This document shows, piece after piece, positions 37,978 to 46,708 of a stretch of 64,000 nucleotides of DNA. The first letter of the stretch is position 1. Each line of letters starts with the position of its first letter. Both the position numbers and the translations under genes were made by a program. The stretch spans positions 1 through 64,000 of the forward strand of contig NZ_VHIZ01000048.1 in the NCBI RefSeq assembly GCF_006494375.1. Direction: 5' to 3'. Below the pieces are notes generated by a model. The model did not search any database. It was not told where the DNA came from and saw nothing but the letters and a program-made list of their open reading frames with translations. The DNA is from Pantoea anthophila. GTDB lineage: Bacteria; Pseudomonadota; Gammaproteobacteria; Enterobacterales; Enterobacteriaceae.

Positions 37978-38999
37978 GTGCCTAAGTCGTTAACGGGAAA
38001 AGTGACCCGCAGTGAAGTGGCGAAAGCGGCAGGCACCTCAGTGGCAGTTGTCAGTTATGTCATTAACAACGGGCCGCGTCCGGTCGCCGAGGCGACCCGG
38101 CAGCGGGTGCTGGAGGCGATTAAAGCGACCGGTTACCGGCCCAATGCGGCTGCACGGGCGCTGGCGTCCGGCAACACCAAAACCTTTGGTCTGGTCGTGC
38201 CGAACATCGGCAATCCGTTTGTCGCGTCCATGGCGCACGTGCTGTTGCAGGAGTCGATGAATCACGGTCATGTCATGCTGCTGGGCGATGCCGGTGACGA
38301 TCGCCGGCGCGAACTGGAGCTTATTCAGGGGCTGCTCAACCGGCAGGTCGATGGCCTGTTTTATAACAGCGTCGATCGCCATCCATACATCGACCTGATT
38401 AAAGCGAGCGGCACGCCCCTGGTGATGCTGGAACGGGTGGAACCTCAGCCTGGCGTGAACATGCTGCGCGTCAATGAGCGCCAGGCGGCCTGGCAGGTCA
38501 CGGCACATCTGCTGAGCCACGGCTATCAGCAGGTCGGCATCATCACCGGTCCGGTCGATATGCTTAACGCGCAGGATCGTATTCAGGGCTGGCGCGATGC
38601 CATGCAGGAGCGCGGCCTGCCGATTGATGAATCGCTGATGTTTCCCGCCAGCTACACCCCGCAGGGGGATATGAAGCGGTGCAGACGATGATTGCCCGTG
38701 GCTGCGTGCCCCGCGCGCTGTTCACCAGCAACGAAGGTCAGGCGATTGGCGCAGTGCGGGCCTTTTCGGAGCATCAGATCCGGGTGCCACAGGATGTCGC
38801 GCTGGTCTGCTTTAACGGCACCAATCAGTCATCGTTTCATGTTCCGACATTAACGACCGTGCGTCAGCCACTGCGCGAGATGGCGCGTGCGGCGATCCAC
38901 ATGCTGAAAGAGGGGCAGAGCGAAGCCCAGTTAAAGGAGTTTCCACACTATCTTGAAATCGGTGAATCCTGCGGCTGCACGCCGCAATCTCAGAGTTAA
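37978..38999 (+). pseudogene. LacI-family regulator gene with a single-base frameshift
   Basis: The first part (GTG at 37978) encodes an HTH (TRSEVAKAAGTSVAVVSYVINNG), hinge helix and effector domain, then falls out of frame near 38671 (reading PQGDMKRCRR, stop 38689-38691). The second part continues in another frame (EAVQTMIARGCVPRALFTSN) to a normal C-terminus at 38999. Adding one G to the run of five at about 38666-38670 restores PQGGYEAVQTMIARG and a normal LacI of about 340 residues. It is therefore a one-base deletion in a homopolymer, either a real mutation or a sequencing error. Its likely site is the palindrome upstream of the operon; loss would derepress uptake and hydrolysis. Confidence 0.85.
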
Positions 39000-39010
39000 C
39001 GAATAAGAAG

Positions 39011-39997
39011 ATGAAAAGAATCATTATTGATTGCGATCCCGGTAATGGGATTGCAGGTGCCAACACCGATGATGGCCTGGCGATCGCGCTGGCCTTAGCC
39101 TCACCCGGCCTGTCGCTGGAATTAATCACCACCGTGGCGGGTAATACGCCGAGTGAGGTGGGCGCGCGCGTGGCGAAAGATCTGATTGCCCGGCTGGGAC
39201 TCACCATCCCGGTGGTGCAGGGGGCGACACAGGCGCTGCAGGAAGATCCGGCGCCGTGGCGCGAGACGCTCGATAACCGGGTTAATCAGCTGGCGCTGGC
39301 CGATCTCTGGCAGGATGTCCGTCAGCCAGCCGATGTCACCGCGGACGGATTTGACGCGGCTGACGCTATCGGCAGGCTGATTTGCGACAATCCGGGCGAG
39401 ATTACGCTGGTGGCGATTGGCCCGCTGACGAACGTGGCGCTGGCGATGCAGCGCTATCCCGCGATGGCCGAATCGGTGGCGGAGATTGTGGTCATGGGAG
39501 GCGTCTTTGCGCTGGATGACTATATCAAAGACACCAACTTCGGCCTGGACCCGGAAGCGGCGCACCAAGTGCTGCACAGTGGTGCTGCGGTAACGCTGGT
39601 GCCGATGGATGTCACCACGCAGACGCTGCTGACCCAGCAGGATCTGACCCGGCTGACCGCCGTCGATCATCCGCTGGCCGACTTTGTGCGCGACACGCTG
39701 CGTCCGTGGATCGACTATTCGATGCAGACCCGTCAGCTGGCGGGATGCTGGATCCACGATGCGCTGGTGGTCGCCTGGCTGCTGAATCAGCGTGTCGCCT
39801 CAGGAATCGATTACCGGGTCGACATTGAGCTGCGTCCCGGTGCCACGCGCGGCAAGAGCTGGCGTTATCGGCAGCCGCTCCGGCTCTCTGTCGGTGTGCC
39901 CGAGCAGTGCGGCGCCTCGGTGCATGTCCTGCATCGCGTCGATAACACGCTGCTGTTATCGATCCTTGAGCAGGCTTTCAGACGCCTGATTAGCTGA
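39011..39997 (+). CDS. Inosine/uridine-preferring-type nucleoside hydrolase
   Basis: A 328-residue member of the nucleoside hydrolase family, which cleaves the N-glycosidic bond of ribonucleosides with a bound calcium ion. The N-terminal Asp cluster is present but altered: DCDPGNGIAGANTDDGLAI carries extra residues between DPG and DD compared with the usual DTDPGxDD. Downstream motifs are normal (TLVAIGPLTNVALAM; VVMGGVF; the WIHDALVVAWLL region supplies the last Asp ligand). It starts 11 bases after the LacI-family frame ends, in one operon with the transporter. Confidence 0.88.
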   Translation: MKRIIIDCDPGNGIAGANTDDGLAIALALASPGLSLELITTVAGNTPSEVGARVAKDLIARLGLTIPVVQGATQALQEDPAPWRETLDNRVNQLALADLWQDVRQPADVTADGFDAADAIGRLICDNPGEITLVAIGPLTNVALAMQRYPAMAESVAEIVVMGGVFALDDYIKDTNFGLDPEAAHQVLHSGAAVTLVPMDVTTQTLLTQQDLTRLTAVDHPLADFVRDTLRPWIDYSMQTRQLAGCWIHDALVVAWLLNQRVASGIDYRVDIELRPGATRGKSWRYRQPLRLSVGVPEQCGASVHVLHRVDNTLLLSILEQAFRRLIS

Positions 39998-40011
39998 GCA
40001 GAGGTAAAGGG

Positions 40012-40476
40012 TCAGATCGCTTCGCAGACATCAATCCAGCGGGCATTCGTCAGTTCAGCCATCTGCTGCGGCGAAATGCGGACGGCGCTATGGATAGCGC
40101 CAGCGGCAGGTAAGACTTCTTCAAAACTGCGCAGTGAAACATCACAGTAAACGGTCAGCGGGTTTTCCAGACCGAAAGGACAGACGCCGCCCACCGGGTG
40201 GCCGGTCCAGTTAATCACCTCGTCAACGCTCAGCATGCGCGCTTTCGCGCCCAGCGCCGCTTTCAGTTTGCGATTGTCCAGCCGGGCATCGCCTCGCGTT
40301 ACGATCAGCACCACCTCGTTTTTCACTTTCAGCGACAGGGTTTTTGCTATTTCGCCTGGCGTCACGCCGTGGGCGCGAGCGGCCATCCCGACCGTTGCGG
40401 TGCTCTCTGCCAGTTCAATAATTTCAATTTCAGGGGCGTGTTCGGCGAAGAACTGGCGCACAGACTCCAGACTCAT
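40012..40476 (-). CDS. YbaK/ProX-type aminoacyl-tRNA deacylase family protein
   Basis: 154 residues from the ATG at 40476 (MSLESVRQFFAEHAPEI), which has GGAGAG upstream; a 13-codon extension is unlikely. Family features: GVTPGEIAKTLSLKVKNEVVL with the conserved Lys, DNRKLKAALG, and GHPVGGVCPFGL. Relatives remove wrongly attached amino acids from tRNA, such as Cys-tRNA(Pro) or Ala-tRNA(Pro). The exact substrate is not inferable. Single gene on the minus strand. Confidence 0.85.
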   Translation of the reverse strand: MSLESVRQFFAEHAPEIEIIELAESTATVGMAARAHGVTPGEIAKTLSLKVKNEVVLIVTRGDARLDNRKLKAALGAKARMLSVDEVINWTGHPVGGVCPFGLENPLTVYCDVSLRSFEEVLPAAGAIHSAVRISPQQMAELTNARWIDVCEAI

Positions 40477-40570
40477 CTTTCTCTCCAGGCTGATCGAAGG
40501 CGTAAAAATTGCCACAAGCCTCTGTGCCTGTAAACGGGATAAACGGAGAATTCGCGGGAATCGGGTCTGT

Positions 40571-41365
40571 TTAGCTGCTGCTCAGGGTGCAGTTGCCGCA
40601 TTGCTGAACATCGGGAATGCGATAGCGCTGGCAACAGCTGCGCCGCACCAGTTCACCGTCACGCGGGATCATGGTGCGATAGAGGGGATTGTCGCTGCCA
40701 TCCAGCAGCCGCTGGTTAAAGAACAGCGCCTGTTCCAGCTGCAGGACCAGCGTCTCATCTATCTGGCTTTTCAGCTCGCCCAGGAACCACTGGAAAGTGA
40801 ACCCCATGTTGTTCCAGATCAGGCGGGCGTTGATGTCACCATGCTGCGTAATGCCATTCACGGCCGGGATGAGATGCTGCTGAATCAGGCGGTCGATGCG
40901 CTGCAGCGGGTTGAGATAGCGCGCCTCTTCATCCTCCTGCACATCAATCCAGAAGGTGGCCGGATGACCATGCTCATGAAAACCGACACGAATGTGTTCC
41001 GGCGAGCAGTCGAGCGCGCGGGACTCCTGTAGCAGGGCCATCAGCAGCGGCGGTATCAGCAGACCGAAATACCACTGCGCCCAGAGTGAGAGCACGGGTT
41101 TCGCTTCACGCACCGCATCGGGATGATCGCGATAGAGGTAGTCACTGTAGCGCCGGATAAGCGGGGCGAAGGCGTCAGCGTGTGACCAGACGGCAAGGGT
41201 CTGCGCATCACGCGGGGCTGACTGGCTGAGCTTCGTTGAATCCAGCAGATAGCTGCGCTGCTGTTGCAGCCGTTCATACAGACTTTCCGCCAGTGGACGG
41301 TCATTCTGCCGGAAGATCATCGACTGAGCGCTGAAACGCTGTTCCTGAGCTGAAGCGGTTGCCAT
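40571..41365 (-). CDS. fhuF: Ferric iron reductase FhuF
   Basis: 264 residues from the ATG at 41365 (MATASAQEQRF). FhuF is a cytoplasmic [2Fe-2S] protein that reduces iron from hydroxamate siderophores. The diagnostic C-terminal cluster motif is visible: RRSCCQRYRIPDVQQCGNCTL (CC-x10-C-x2-C). A good Fur box lies 30-48 bases upstream. Position near yjjZ, tRNA-Leu and rsmC matches E. coli. Confidence 0.93.
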   Translation of the reverse strand: MATASAQEQRFSAQSMIFRQNDRPLAESLYERLQQQRSYLLDSTKLSQSAPRDAQTLAVWSHADAFAPLIRRYSDYLYRDHPDAVREAKPVLSLWAQWYFGLLIPPLLMALLQESRALDCSPEHIRVGFHEHGHPATFWIDVQEDEEARYLNPLQRIDRLIQQHLIPAVNGITQHGDINARLIWNNMGFTFQWFLGELKSQIDETLVLQLEQALFFNQRLLDGSDNPLYRTMIPRDGELVRRSCCQRYRIPDVQQCGNCTLSSS

Positions 41366-41394
41366 GACGACTCGCGAAAAGTGTAGATAAGAAA

Positions 41395-41413
41395 GCAAAT
41401 GATAATCGTTATT
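41395..41413 (-). promoter_or_regulatory. Fur box of fhuF
   Basis: GCAAATGATAATCGTTATT matches the 19-bp Fur consensus GATAATGATAATCATTATC at about 14 positions, with the whole TGATAATC core intact. It lies just upstream of fhuF, so iron-replete repression is expected. Confidence 0.82.
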
Positions 41414-41549
41414 GATTAACTCTACAAGCGGCGTAAAAGCGTGCGGTTCCTGGCGGTAAAAACAGCAGGGGAGGAGAGGAGAAATCAGCCCGGCGATGAC
41501 CGCGACAGCTCGGTCAGATCAACAGGGGCAGACGCCGGTTATCAGCGTG

Positions 41550-42647
41550 TTATACGGGCTCTTCTGCGGTGTGAGGCGCCTCTCTGGGTAAATCTTCCCA
41601 GGCGAGAATGGTATTCCGGCCCTGGTTCTTCGCAACATAGAGGGCGCTGTCGGCATTGGCGACGGCCTGGTCGAACTCGTTGTCGTAAATCGGCGCAATC
41701 CCCGCGCTGATAGTGACGTGCGTTGACACAGTCTCATTGAACAGATGGGGGATCTCCAAATCCACCACATACTGACGGATGCGCTCTGCCAGCTTCATCG
41801 CAATGGAGCTGTTCACGTTGGTCATCAGCACCAGGAACTCTTCACCGCCATAGCGGGTAACGACATCGCGCGAACGCACCGCATCACGGATCGCCACAGA
41901 GACCCGCGCCAGCGCCTGATCGCCCATCGCATGACCATAATTGTCGTTGTAAGCCTTGAAGTGATCGATATCCAGCAACAGCACAAAGTGGCTGCCGGCG
42001 TGGTTTTCCAGGATATTGTCGAGCCGGTTCTTCAAACCACGGCGGTTATACAGCCCGGTCAGCGGATCGAGCATGCTGAGGTCGCTGAAGGTCTCTTTCT
42101 CTTCGTAAAGCTGATGCATCAGACGCAGGGTAAAGTTGTCGGCCCGGCGGCGCATCAGGTGCTGCAATGAAAAACCGATCAGCGGCAGGGAGATGGTCAG
42201 CAGAATAAGCGGCAGATGCTGACCATTGTCGAGCAGCAATACGGTCAGAACGGGCGGGGCGACGTGCAGACAGAAAGCCACCAGATAATCGCTCAGGGCG
42301 ATGGCGCTGATAAATAACACGCTGATCAGGCTGATAATCAGAAAGCCACCATCAAAATAGAACACCAGATGGAAACGATAATTAATATGCCAGGCCCAGA
42401 AGATCCCTAATAGCAGCGCAACAGGATTTAACAGGGGGAGTTTAACTTTGGGCCAGATTAAATGGGCAATTAACGTGAGGGAGCTGAAGGCGGCGACACA
42501 CATAACCGGCAGCGTCGTCTCACTTTTTTCCGTGCTCATTATTGGCAGCAGATAAAAGAGGGAAACGGCGATATTTAAAAACAGGAAAAGCATCACTGAA
42601 AGCCGGTATTTACTCTGCTTCAGTTCTTCATATGATTGTAATTTCAT
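41550..42647 (-). CDS. Membrane-bound diguanylate cyclase (GGDEF)
   Basis: 365 residues from the ATG at 42647 (MKLQSYEELKQSKYRL). The first about 175 residues hold five or six hydrophobic segments. The C-terminal GGDEF domain starts at LTGLYNRRGLKNRLD, with active site RYGGEEFLVLM near residue 265. An RxxD inhibitory site is not evident four to five residues before the GGEEF. The intact GGEEF predicts synthesis of cyclic di-GMP. Inserted between fhuF and yjjZ. Confidence 0.88.
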   Translation of the reverse strand: MKLQSYEELKQSKYRLSVMLFLFLNIAVSLFYLLPIMSTEKSETTLPVMCVAAFSSLTLIAHLIWPKVKLPLLNPVALLLGIFWAWHINYRFHLVFYFDGGFLIISLISVLFISAIALSDYLVAFCLHVAPPVLTVLLLDNGQHLPLILLTISLPLIGFSLQHLMRRRADNFTLRLMHQLYEEKETFSDLSMLDPLTGLYNRRGLKNRLDNILENHAGSHFVLLLDIDHFKAYNDNYGHAMGDQALARVSVAIRDAVRSRDVVTRYGGEEFLVLMTNVNSSIAMKLAERIRQYVVDLEIPHLFNETVSTHVTISAGIAPIYDNEFDQAVANADSALYVAKNQGRNTILAWEDLPREAPHTAEEPV

Positions 42648-42852
42648 TATAAATACTCGTGACGACCCTGAAATACCAAAGCGCAAGCCAGCAGAAAGGA
42701 GGGGTCTGCAGGACCATGAGCAAATATTGCTAGTGCTGTTATTAAAGGTGTTATCGGCCGCAATCTAGCATTTTCCAGATGATCTGTCATCTTCAGCGCC
42801 GGGCCAGCCAAAAACAGGCTGCAGAACGGGAAAAACTGTCATATGATAATGG

Positions 42853-42869
42853 GAATGCTTATCATTTGA
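42853..42869 (+). promoter_or_regulatory. Probable Fur box of yjjZ
   Basis: Read on the minus strand, TCAAATGATAAGCATTC contains AATGATAAGCATT, close to the Fur core. It lies 11-27 bases upstream of the yjjZ start and is also part of a TGATAA-9-TTATCA inverted repeat (42844-42864). yjjZ belongs to the iron regulon in E. coli. Confidence 0.5.
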
Positions 42870-42879
42870 GGTTGGCGTC

Positions 42880-43164
42880 ATGGGGATAGCGATCGTAGCG
42901 GCCTGCGGCCTGTGGGGAATCAGCTGGGCACTGGGCAAAAAACTGGATAGTGCGTGGGGGGTTCTGCTGCCGTGCATAGCGCTGCCGCTGTTTGCCCTGT
43001 GGGAGCCGGGATTCAGTCAGTGGCGAATGGTGATGATCGTTGCGCTGTTGCTGACGGTGGTGATGCTCTTTCATCAGCGCCTGCGTCACTATCTGCTGCT
43101 GCCATCCTGCCTGGCATTAGCGACCGGACTGGCGGCGGTTTCCGTGAATTTTCATCTGAATTAG
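42880..43164 (+). CDS. yjjZ: DUF1435 small membrane protein YjjZ
   Basis: A 94-residue protein with two to three hydrophobic helices (GIAIVAACGLWGISWALG; VLLPCIALPLFAL; MVMIVALLLTVVMLF) and the WEPGFSQWRM segment typical of DUF1435. Function unknown. Position beside fhuF, the tRNA-Leu cluster and rsmC matches E. coli yjjZ, and a Fur-like site precedes it. Confidence 0.8.
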   Translation: MGIAIVAACGLWGISWALGKKLDSAWGVLLPCIALPLFALWEPGFSQWRMVMIVALLLTVVMLFHQRLRHYLLLPSCLALATGLAAVSVNFHLN

Positions 43165-43289
43165 CAACAGTGCAGGGGCGTCATGCTGACGTAACAGAAA
43201 AGGTGTAAAAATCAGAAGGCGAGCCTGAAATGGCAAAGAAACGGTCAGAACAGGAAGGAAACATGAATAAAGCCGGAGGATGACAACGT

Positions 43290-43376
43290 TGGTGCGAAGA
43301 GAGGGACTTGAACCCTCACGTCCGTTAAGACACTAACACCTGAAGCTAGCGCGTCTACCAATTCCGCCACCTTCGC
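43290..43376 (-). tRNA. tRNA-Leu(CAG), copy 3 of 3
   Basis: 87 nt with encoded CCA. Acceptor GCGAAGG/CTTCGC, long class II variable arm (TGTCTTAACGGACG), anticodon loop TTCAGGT giving CAG. Same sequence as the two copies upstream and close to E. coli leuQPV tRNAs. Confidence 0.95.
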
Positions 43377-43404
43377 ATCTTGTTGTCTTTTCATATCACC
43401 GCAA

Positions 43405-43491
43405 TGGTGCGAAGAGAGGGACTTGAACCCTCACGTCCGTTAAGACACTAACACCTGAAGCTAGCGCGTCTACCAATTCCGCCACCTTCGC
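43405..43491 (-). tRNA. tRNA-Leu(CAG), copy 2 of 3
   Basis: 87 nt with encoded CCA, identical to the other two copies. Spacers between copies are 28 and 30 bases, so one precursor transcript is expected. Confidence 0.95.
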
Positions 43492-43521
43492 GCAGTGCTC
43501 GCGATATGAAACATGTGATTT

Positions 43522-43608
43522 TGGTGCGAAGAGAGGGACTTGAACCCTCACGTCCGTTAAGACACTAACACCTGAAGCTAGCGCGTCTACCAATTCCGCC
43601 ACCTTCGC
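43522..43608 (-). tRNA. tRNA-Leu(CAG), copy 1 of 3
   Basis: 87 nt with encoded CCA. Promoter-proximal copy of the tandem tRNA-Leu cluster that in E. coli also lies between yjjZ and rsmC. Confidence 0.95.
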
Positions 43609-43640
43609 ATACCCGTAACACCCTGAGAATGTTACAACCA

Positions 43641-43677
43641 CGGAGGCGCATTCTAGAGATTTTACTCTTTGCGTCAA
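43641..43677 (-). promoter_or_regulatory. Stable-RNA promoter of the tRNA-Leu cluster
   Basis: On the minus strand: -35 TTGACG (43677-43672), 16-base spacer, -10 TAGAAT (43655-43650), then a GC-rich discriminator GCGCCTCCG. This is the layout of strong, stringently controlled rRNA/tRNA promoters. Confidence 0.88.
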
Positions 43678-43759
43678 CAACTATTTCGTCGGGCTGAAAC
43701 GATCGCTCTAAAAAGCAACATTTTCAGCCCGGCAACGCGGTCAGCAGCGGAAAAAAGGA

Positions 43760-44791
43760 TTAACGGGTTTTCGCACCGCGACCATAGACGGCACGGTAAA
43801 CCTTAAAGCGGCCAGTCTGTGCGATCACTTCATGGCTGCCGAACGCCTCATCCAGCGCCTGTGGATAGGGCAGGAAGGCATTGGCAACGATACGCAGTTC
43901 ACCGCCGGTGTTCAGATGCTTCACCGCGCCACGGATTAACGCCTGTGCCGCATCGAGGCTGGTCTGCGTGCCTTCATGGAACGGCGGGTTAGAAATAATC
44001 ATGTCGAAACGTCCGGTGACGTCAGAGAAGACGTTGCTGGGGAAGACCTCGCCCTCAATGCCGTTGGCGGCCAGCGTCGCCTTACTCGCTTCAATCGCCG
44101 CCGCGTGAACGTCACACAGCCACAGGCGTACTTTAGGCGAACGGGCGTGCAGTGAGGCGGCAATGACGCCCGCGCCACAACCCATATCCAGCACTTTTCC
44201 TTTAGTGTGTGGCGTAAAGGTGGAGAGCAGCAGGGCACTGCCGCTGTCCAGACCATCGCGGCTGAAGACGCCAGGCAGGGTGTGAATCGTCAGGTCATCC
44301 ATCTGATACTGATGACCAAAGGCGCCGGCATCAAAGTCAGGCTGTGCGTCGAGGCGACCGTGATAGAGACCACAGCGGCGCGCGCTGTCGATCTTCTCCA
44401 GCGTTACCCAGGACTCCAGCATGCCTTCTGCACTGCGAACGCCGCTGCGGTTTTCACCGACCACGAACACGTCGCAGCCCACCGGCAGCAGCGACAGCAG
44501 ATTCTGCAGCTGGAACTGCACTTCCGGCTTATTTTTGGTCCAGAAGTAGACCAGCGTATCGCAGCCCTGCACATCTTCCGCCTGCGCAACCAGTCCATAA
44601 CGCGCCTGTTCGCCCATACGGCGGCTCAGGTTTTGCCAGTGATGATATTGCTGGGTGTGCACGCGCGACGAGGCGGTTTCCAGCTGAGCGGGCAGGTCAT
44701 CCTGCAAATCGCCAGCAAATAAAACGTGGCGGGCGGTAAATTCATCACTGTGGCGCAGAATGACTTCGCTGGCCGGGGTAAAAGCAGACAT
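43760..44791 (-). CDS. rsmC: 16S rRNA m2G1207 methyltransferase RsmC
   Basis: 343 residues from the ATG at 44791 ([16 protein letters not shown]), the same length as E. coli RsmC, with CAGGAGC upstream; a 24-codon upward extension is ignored. A degenerate N-terminal methyltransferase domain is followed by the active one with the SAM motif [16 protein letters not shown] near 200 and catalytic [14 protein letters not shown] near 265. It methylates G1207 of 16S rRNA in the 30S subunit. Divergent from holD. Confidence 0.95.
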   Translation of the reverse strand: MSAFTPASEVILRHSDEFTARHVLFAGDLQDDLPAQLETASSRVHTQQYHHWQNLSRRMGEQARYGLVAQAEDVQGCDTLVYFWTKNKPEVQFQLQNLLSLLPVGCDVFVVGENRSGVRSAEGMLESWVTLEKIDSARRCGLYHGRLDAQPDFDAGAFGHQYQMDDLTIHTLPGVFSRDGLDSGSALLLSTFTPHTKGKVLDMGCGAGVIAASLHARSPKVRLWLCDVHAAAIEASKATLAANGIEGEVFPSNVFSDVTGRFDMIISNPPFHEGTQTSLDAAQALIRGAVKHLNTGGELRIVANAFLPYPQALDEAFGSHEVIAQTGRFKVYRAVYGRGAKTR

Positions 44792-44896
44792 GTAGAGCTC
44801 CTGTAAGATCTGAGCGGGGATTATAGTGGTTTGTTGGCGCATGTTCGATGGGTTTGCTAGCATAGCGTCGCATTCAGGCAGCCAACAGGTAACACC

Positions 44897-45307
44897 ATGA
44901 CGTCCAGGCGCGACTGGCTTTTACAGCAAATGGGAATTACGCAGTATCAACTGCGCCGCCCGCGCGTGCTTCAGGGCGAAATTGCCGTCACGCTGGCGCC
45001 GGACACGCAGTTAATCATTGTCGCTGACGTGCCCCCCGGGCTGGATGAACCGCTGATGCGCGACGTGCTGCAGACGCTCAATCTTCAACCCGCCCAGGTG
45101 ATGACCGTGACGCCGGATCAACTCCAGATGCTGCCGGAAACGCTGAACTGCGCCGGCTGGCTGCTTGGGGTTGAGAGTGCACAGACTTTTAATGGCGTGG
45201 CACTGACCAGCGCCGCTTTCAATGAACTGATCAGCAGCGGCGTCGCCAGACGCGCGCTCTGGCAACAGATGTGTAACCATGACAGCCATCTCTTTACTCA
45301 CCCCTGA
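44897..45307 (+). CDS. holD: DNA polymerase III psi subunit
   Basis: 136 residues (E. coli 137). The N-terminal [22 protein letters not shown] is typical of HolD, which links the clamp loader through chi to SSB. The 3' end overlaps rimI by 29 bases, as in E. coli. Confidence 0.93.
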   Translation: MTSRRDWLLQQMGITQYQLRRPRVLQGEIAVTLAPDTQLIIVADVPPGLDEPLMRDVLQTLNLQPAQVMTVTPDQLQMLPETLNCAGWLLGVESAQTFNGVALTSAAFNELISSGVARRALWQQMCNHDSHLFTHP

Positions 45308-45719
45308 CGATCGGGCCGAGGCCTTTGCCATCGAGCGTCGCAGTCACGCGTTTCCCTGGAGTGAACAGACGTTTGCCAGCAATCAGGGCGAGCGCTTCCT
45401 CAATTTACGGCTGGATGCCGAAGGAAAAATGGCCGCCTTTGCCATTACCCAGGTGGTGCTGGATGAAGCGTCGCTGTTTAACATCGCGGTCGATCCCGCC
45501 TGGCAGCGCCGGGGATTTGGCCGTCAGCTGTTGCAGCATCTGATCGACGAGTTAATAAAACGCGATGTGCTGACGCTGTGGCTCGAAGTCCGGGCATCCA
45601 ATCTGCCCGCCATTGCGCTTTATGAGCAGATGGGATTCAACCAGGTGAGCCGTCGTTCCAACTACTATCCCACCGCCAGCGGGCGTGAAGATGCCCTGAT
45701 GATGGCGCTGACGCTGTAG
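45279..45719 (+). CDS. rimI: Ribosomal protein S18 N-alpha-acetyltransferase
   Basis: A 146-residue GNAT enzyme (E. coli 148) that acetylates the N-terminal Ala of S18. Acetyl-CoA-binding motif DPAWQRRGFGRQLLQHL near 75, then LEVRASNLPAIALYEQMGF. It starts within the holD reading frame, so translation is coupled. Confidence 0.94.
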   Translation: MTAISLLTPDDRAEAFAIERRSHAFPWSEQTFASNQGERFLNLRLDAEGKMAAFAITQVVLDEASLFNIAVDPAWQRRGFGRQLLQHLIDELIKRDVLTLWLEVRASNLPAIALYEQMGFNQVSRRSNYYPTASGREDALMMALTL

Positions 45720-45737
45720 CGGTGCTAAGGAGCTTTA

Positions 45738-46418
45738 ATGTCAGAACAGTGGGATTGCATCCTGTTTGATGCGGACGATACCCTTTTTCATTTCGATGCT
45801 TATGCCGGTTTGCAGCGGCTGTTCGCCGGTTATGACGTGCAGTTCTCCGACCAGGATTACAGCGACTATCAGGCGGTTAACAAGCCGCTCTGGGTTGATT
45901 ATCAGAACGGCACGATTACCGCGTTGCAGCTACAGACCCAGCGTTTCAATCACTGGAGCGAAAAGCTCAGCGTCGCGCCGGAGATCCTCAACAGCGGCTT
46001 CCTGACCGCCATGGGCGAGATCTGTACGCCACTGCCAGGCGCGGTGAGCCTGATGAAGCAGCTGCACGGTCGGGTAAAGATGGGCATCATCACCAACGGC
46101 TTTACCGCGCTGCAGCAGACGCGCCTGGAGCGCACCGGTTTCCGCGACTACTTTTCGGCGCTGGTGATCTCTGAGCAGGTCGGCGTGCCAAAACCGGCGG
46201 TGGAGATTTTTGATTATGCGCTGAACCTGATGGGCAATCCGGATCGTCAGCGGGTGCTGATGGTCGGGGATACGCCGGAATCCGATATTCTCGGCGGCAT
46301 GAATGCCGGGGTGAAAACCTGCTGGCTCGATCATGGCACCCGGCCGCTGCCGGAACATATCAAACCGACCTGGCAGGTCAAATCGCTGGCTGAGCTGGAA
46401 GCGCTGCTGATCGGCTGA
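45738..46418 (+). CDS. yjjG: Pyrimidine nucleotidase YjjG (HAD family)
   Basis: 226 residues. HAD motif [13 protein letters not shown], motif [15 protein letters not shown], motif III Lys in [15 protein letters not shown], and motif [15 protein letters not shown]. coli YjjG hydrolyses UMP, dUMP and dTMP and protects against non-canonical pyrimidines. It follows rimI after 18 bases, with GGAGC upstream. In E. coli prfC comes next; here it does not. Confidence 0.94.
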   Translation: MSEQWDCILFDADDTLFHFDAYAGLQRLFAGYDVQFSDQDYSDYQAVNKPLWVDYQNGTITALQLQTQRFNHWSEKLSVAPEILNSGFLTAMGEICTPLPGAVSLMKQLHGRVKMGIITNGFTALQQTRLERTGFRDYFSALVISEQVGVPKPAVEIFDYALNLMGNPDRQRVLMVGDTPESDILGGMNAGVKTCWLDHGTRPLPEHIKPTWQVKSLAELEALLIG

Positions 46419-46498
46419 CAGATCCGAATACAAGTACAAGTAAATCTGACAGCAATAGACAGAGTTGATGCGCAGGGAATACGGGCAGAGGAGGAAAG

Positions 46499-46690
46499 CG
46501 TCCCGCGCCATGGACAAAAGCGCCGGGAGCGTTTTTGAACAACGCAAAGCGTTGGCCCGGTCAGGGCGCACCTCAGGGATGAGGTGCGTAATCGCGCGGG
46601 ACGAGCGGCCAGGGAGGGTTTAAGCGACTTTCCGATCTGACCGTGTTCCCTTCGCAGGCTCGGCCTCACCAGCTCCCTGACTGAGTTCTG
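46499..46690. repeat. Highly structured intergenic element, possible dispersed repeat
   Basis: An outer perfect 10-bp stem (CGTCCCGCGC at 46499-46508 with GCGCGGGACG at 46594-46603) encloses two perfect hairpins: CAACGC-AAA-GCGTTG (46540-46554) and CGCACCTCA-GGGA-TGAGGTGCG (46567-46588). Further pairing (CAGGGAG near 46610 with CTCCCTG near 46675) extends the fold. It lies between convergent yjjG and ytjB and has no long T-run. The nested layout resembles enterobacterial dispersed palindromic elements; copy number in the genome is not visible here. Confidence 0.55.
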
Positions 46691-46708
46691 TGCTCGCGTC
46701 CTGAACCG

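Noticed and set aside
43290..43608. Regularly spaced direct repeats suggesting a CRISPR-like array
   Set aside because: The repeats are 87-nt class II tRNA-Leu genes with CCA ends.
43396..43680. Minus-strand ORF running through two of the tRNA genes (repeated VAELVDALASGVSVLTDVRV)
   Set aside because: It is a translation of tRNA sequence; a known artefact.
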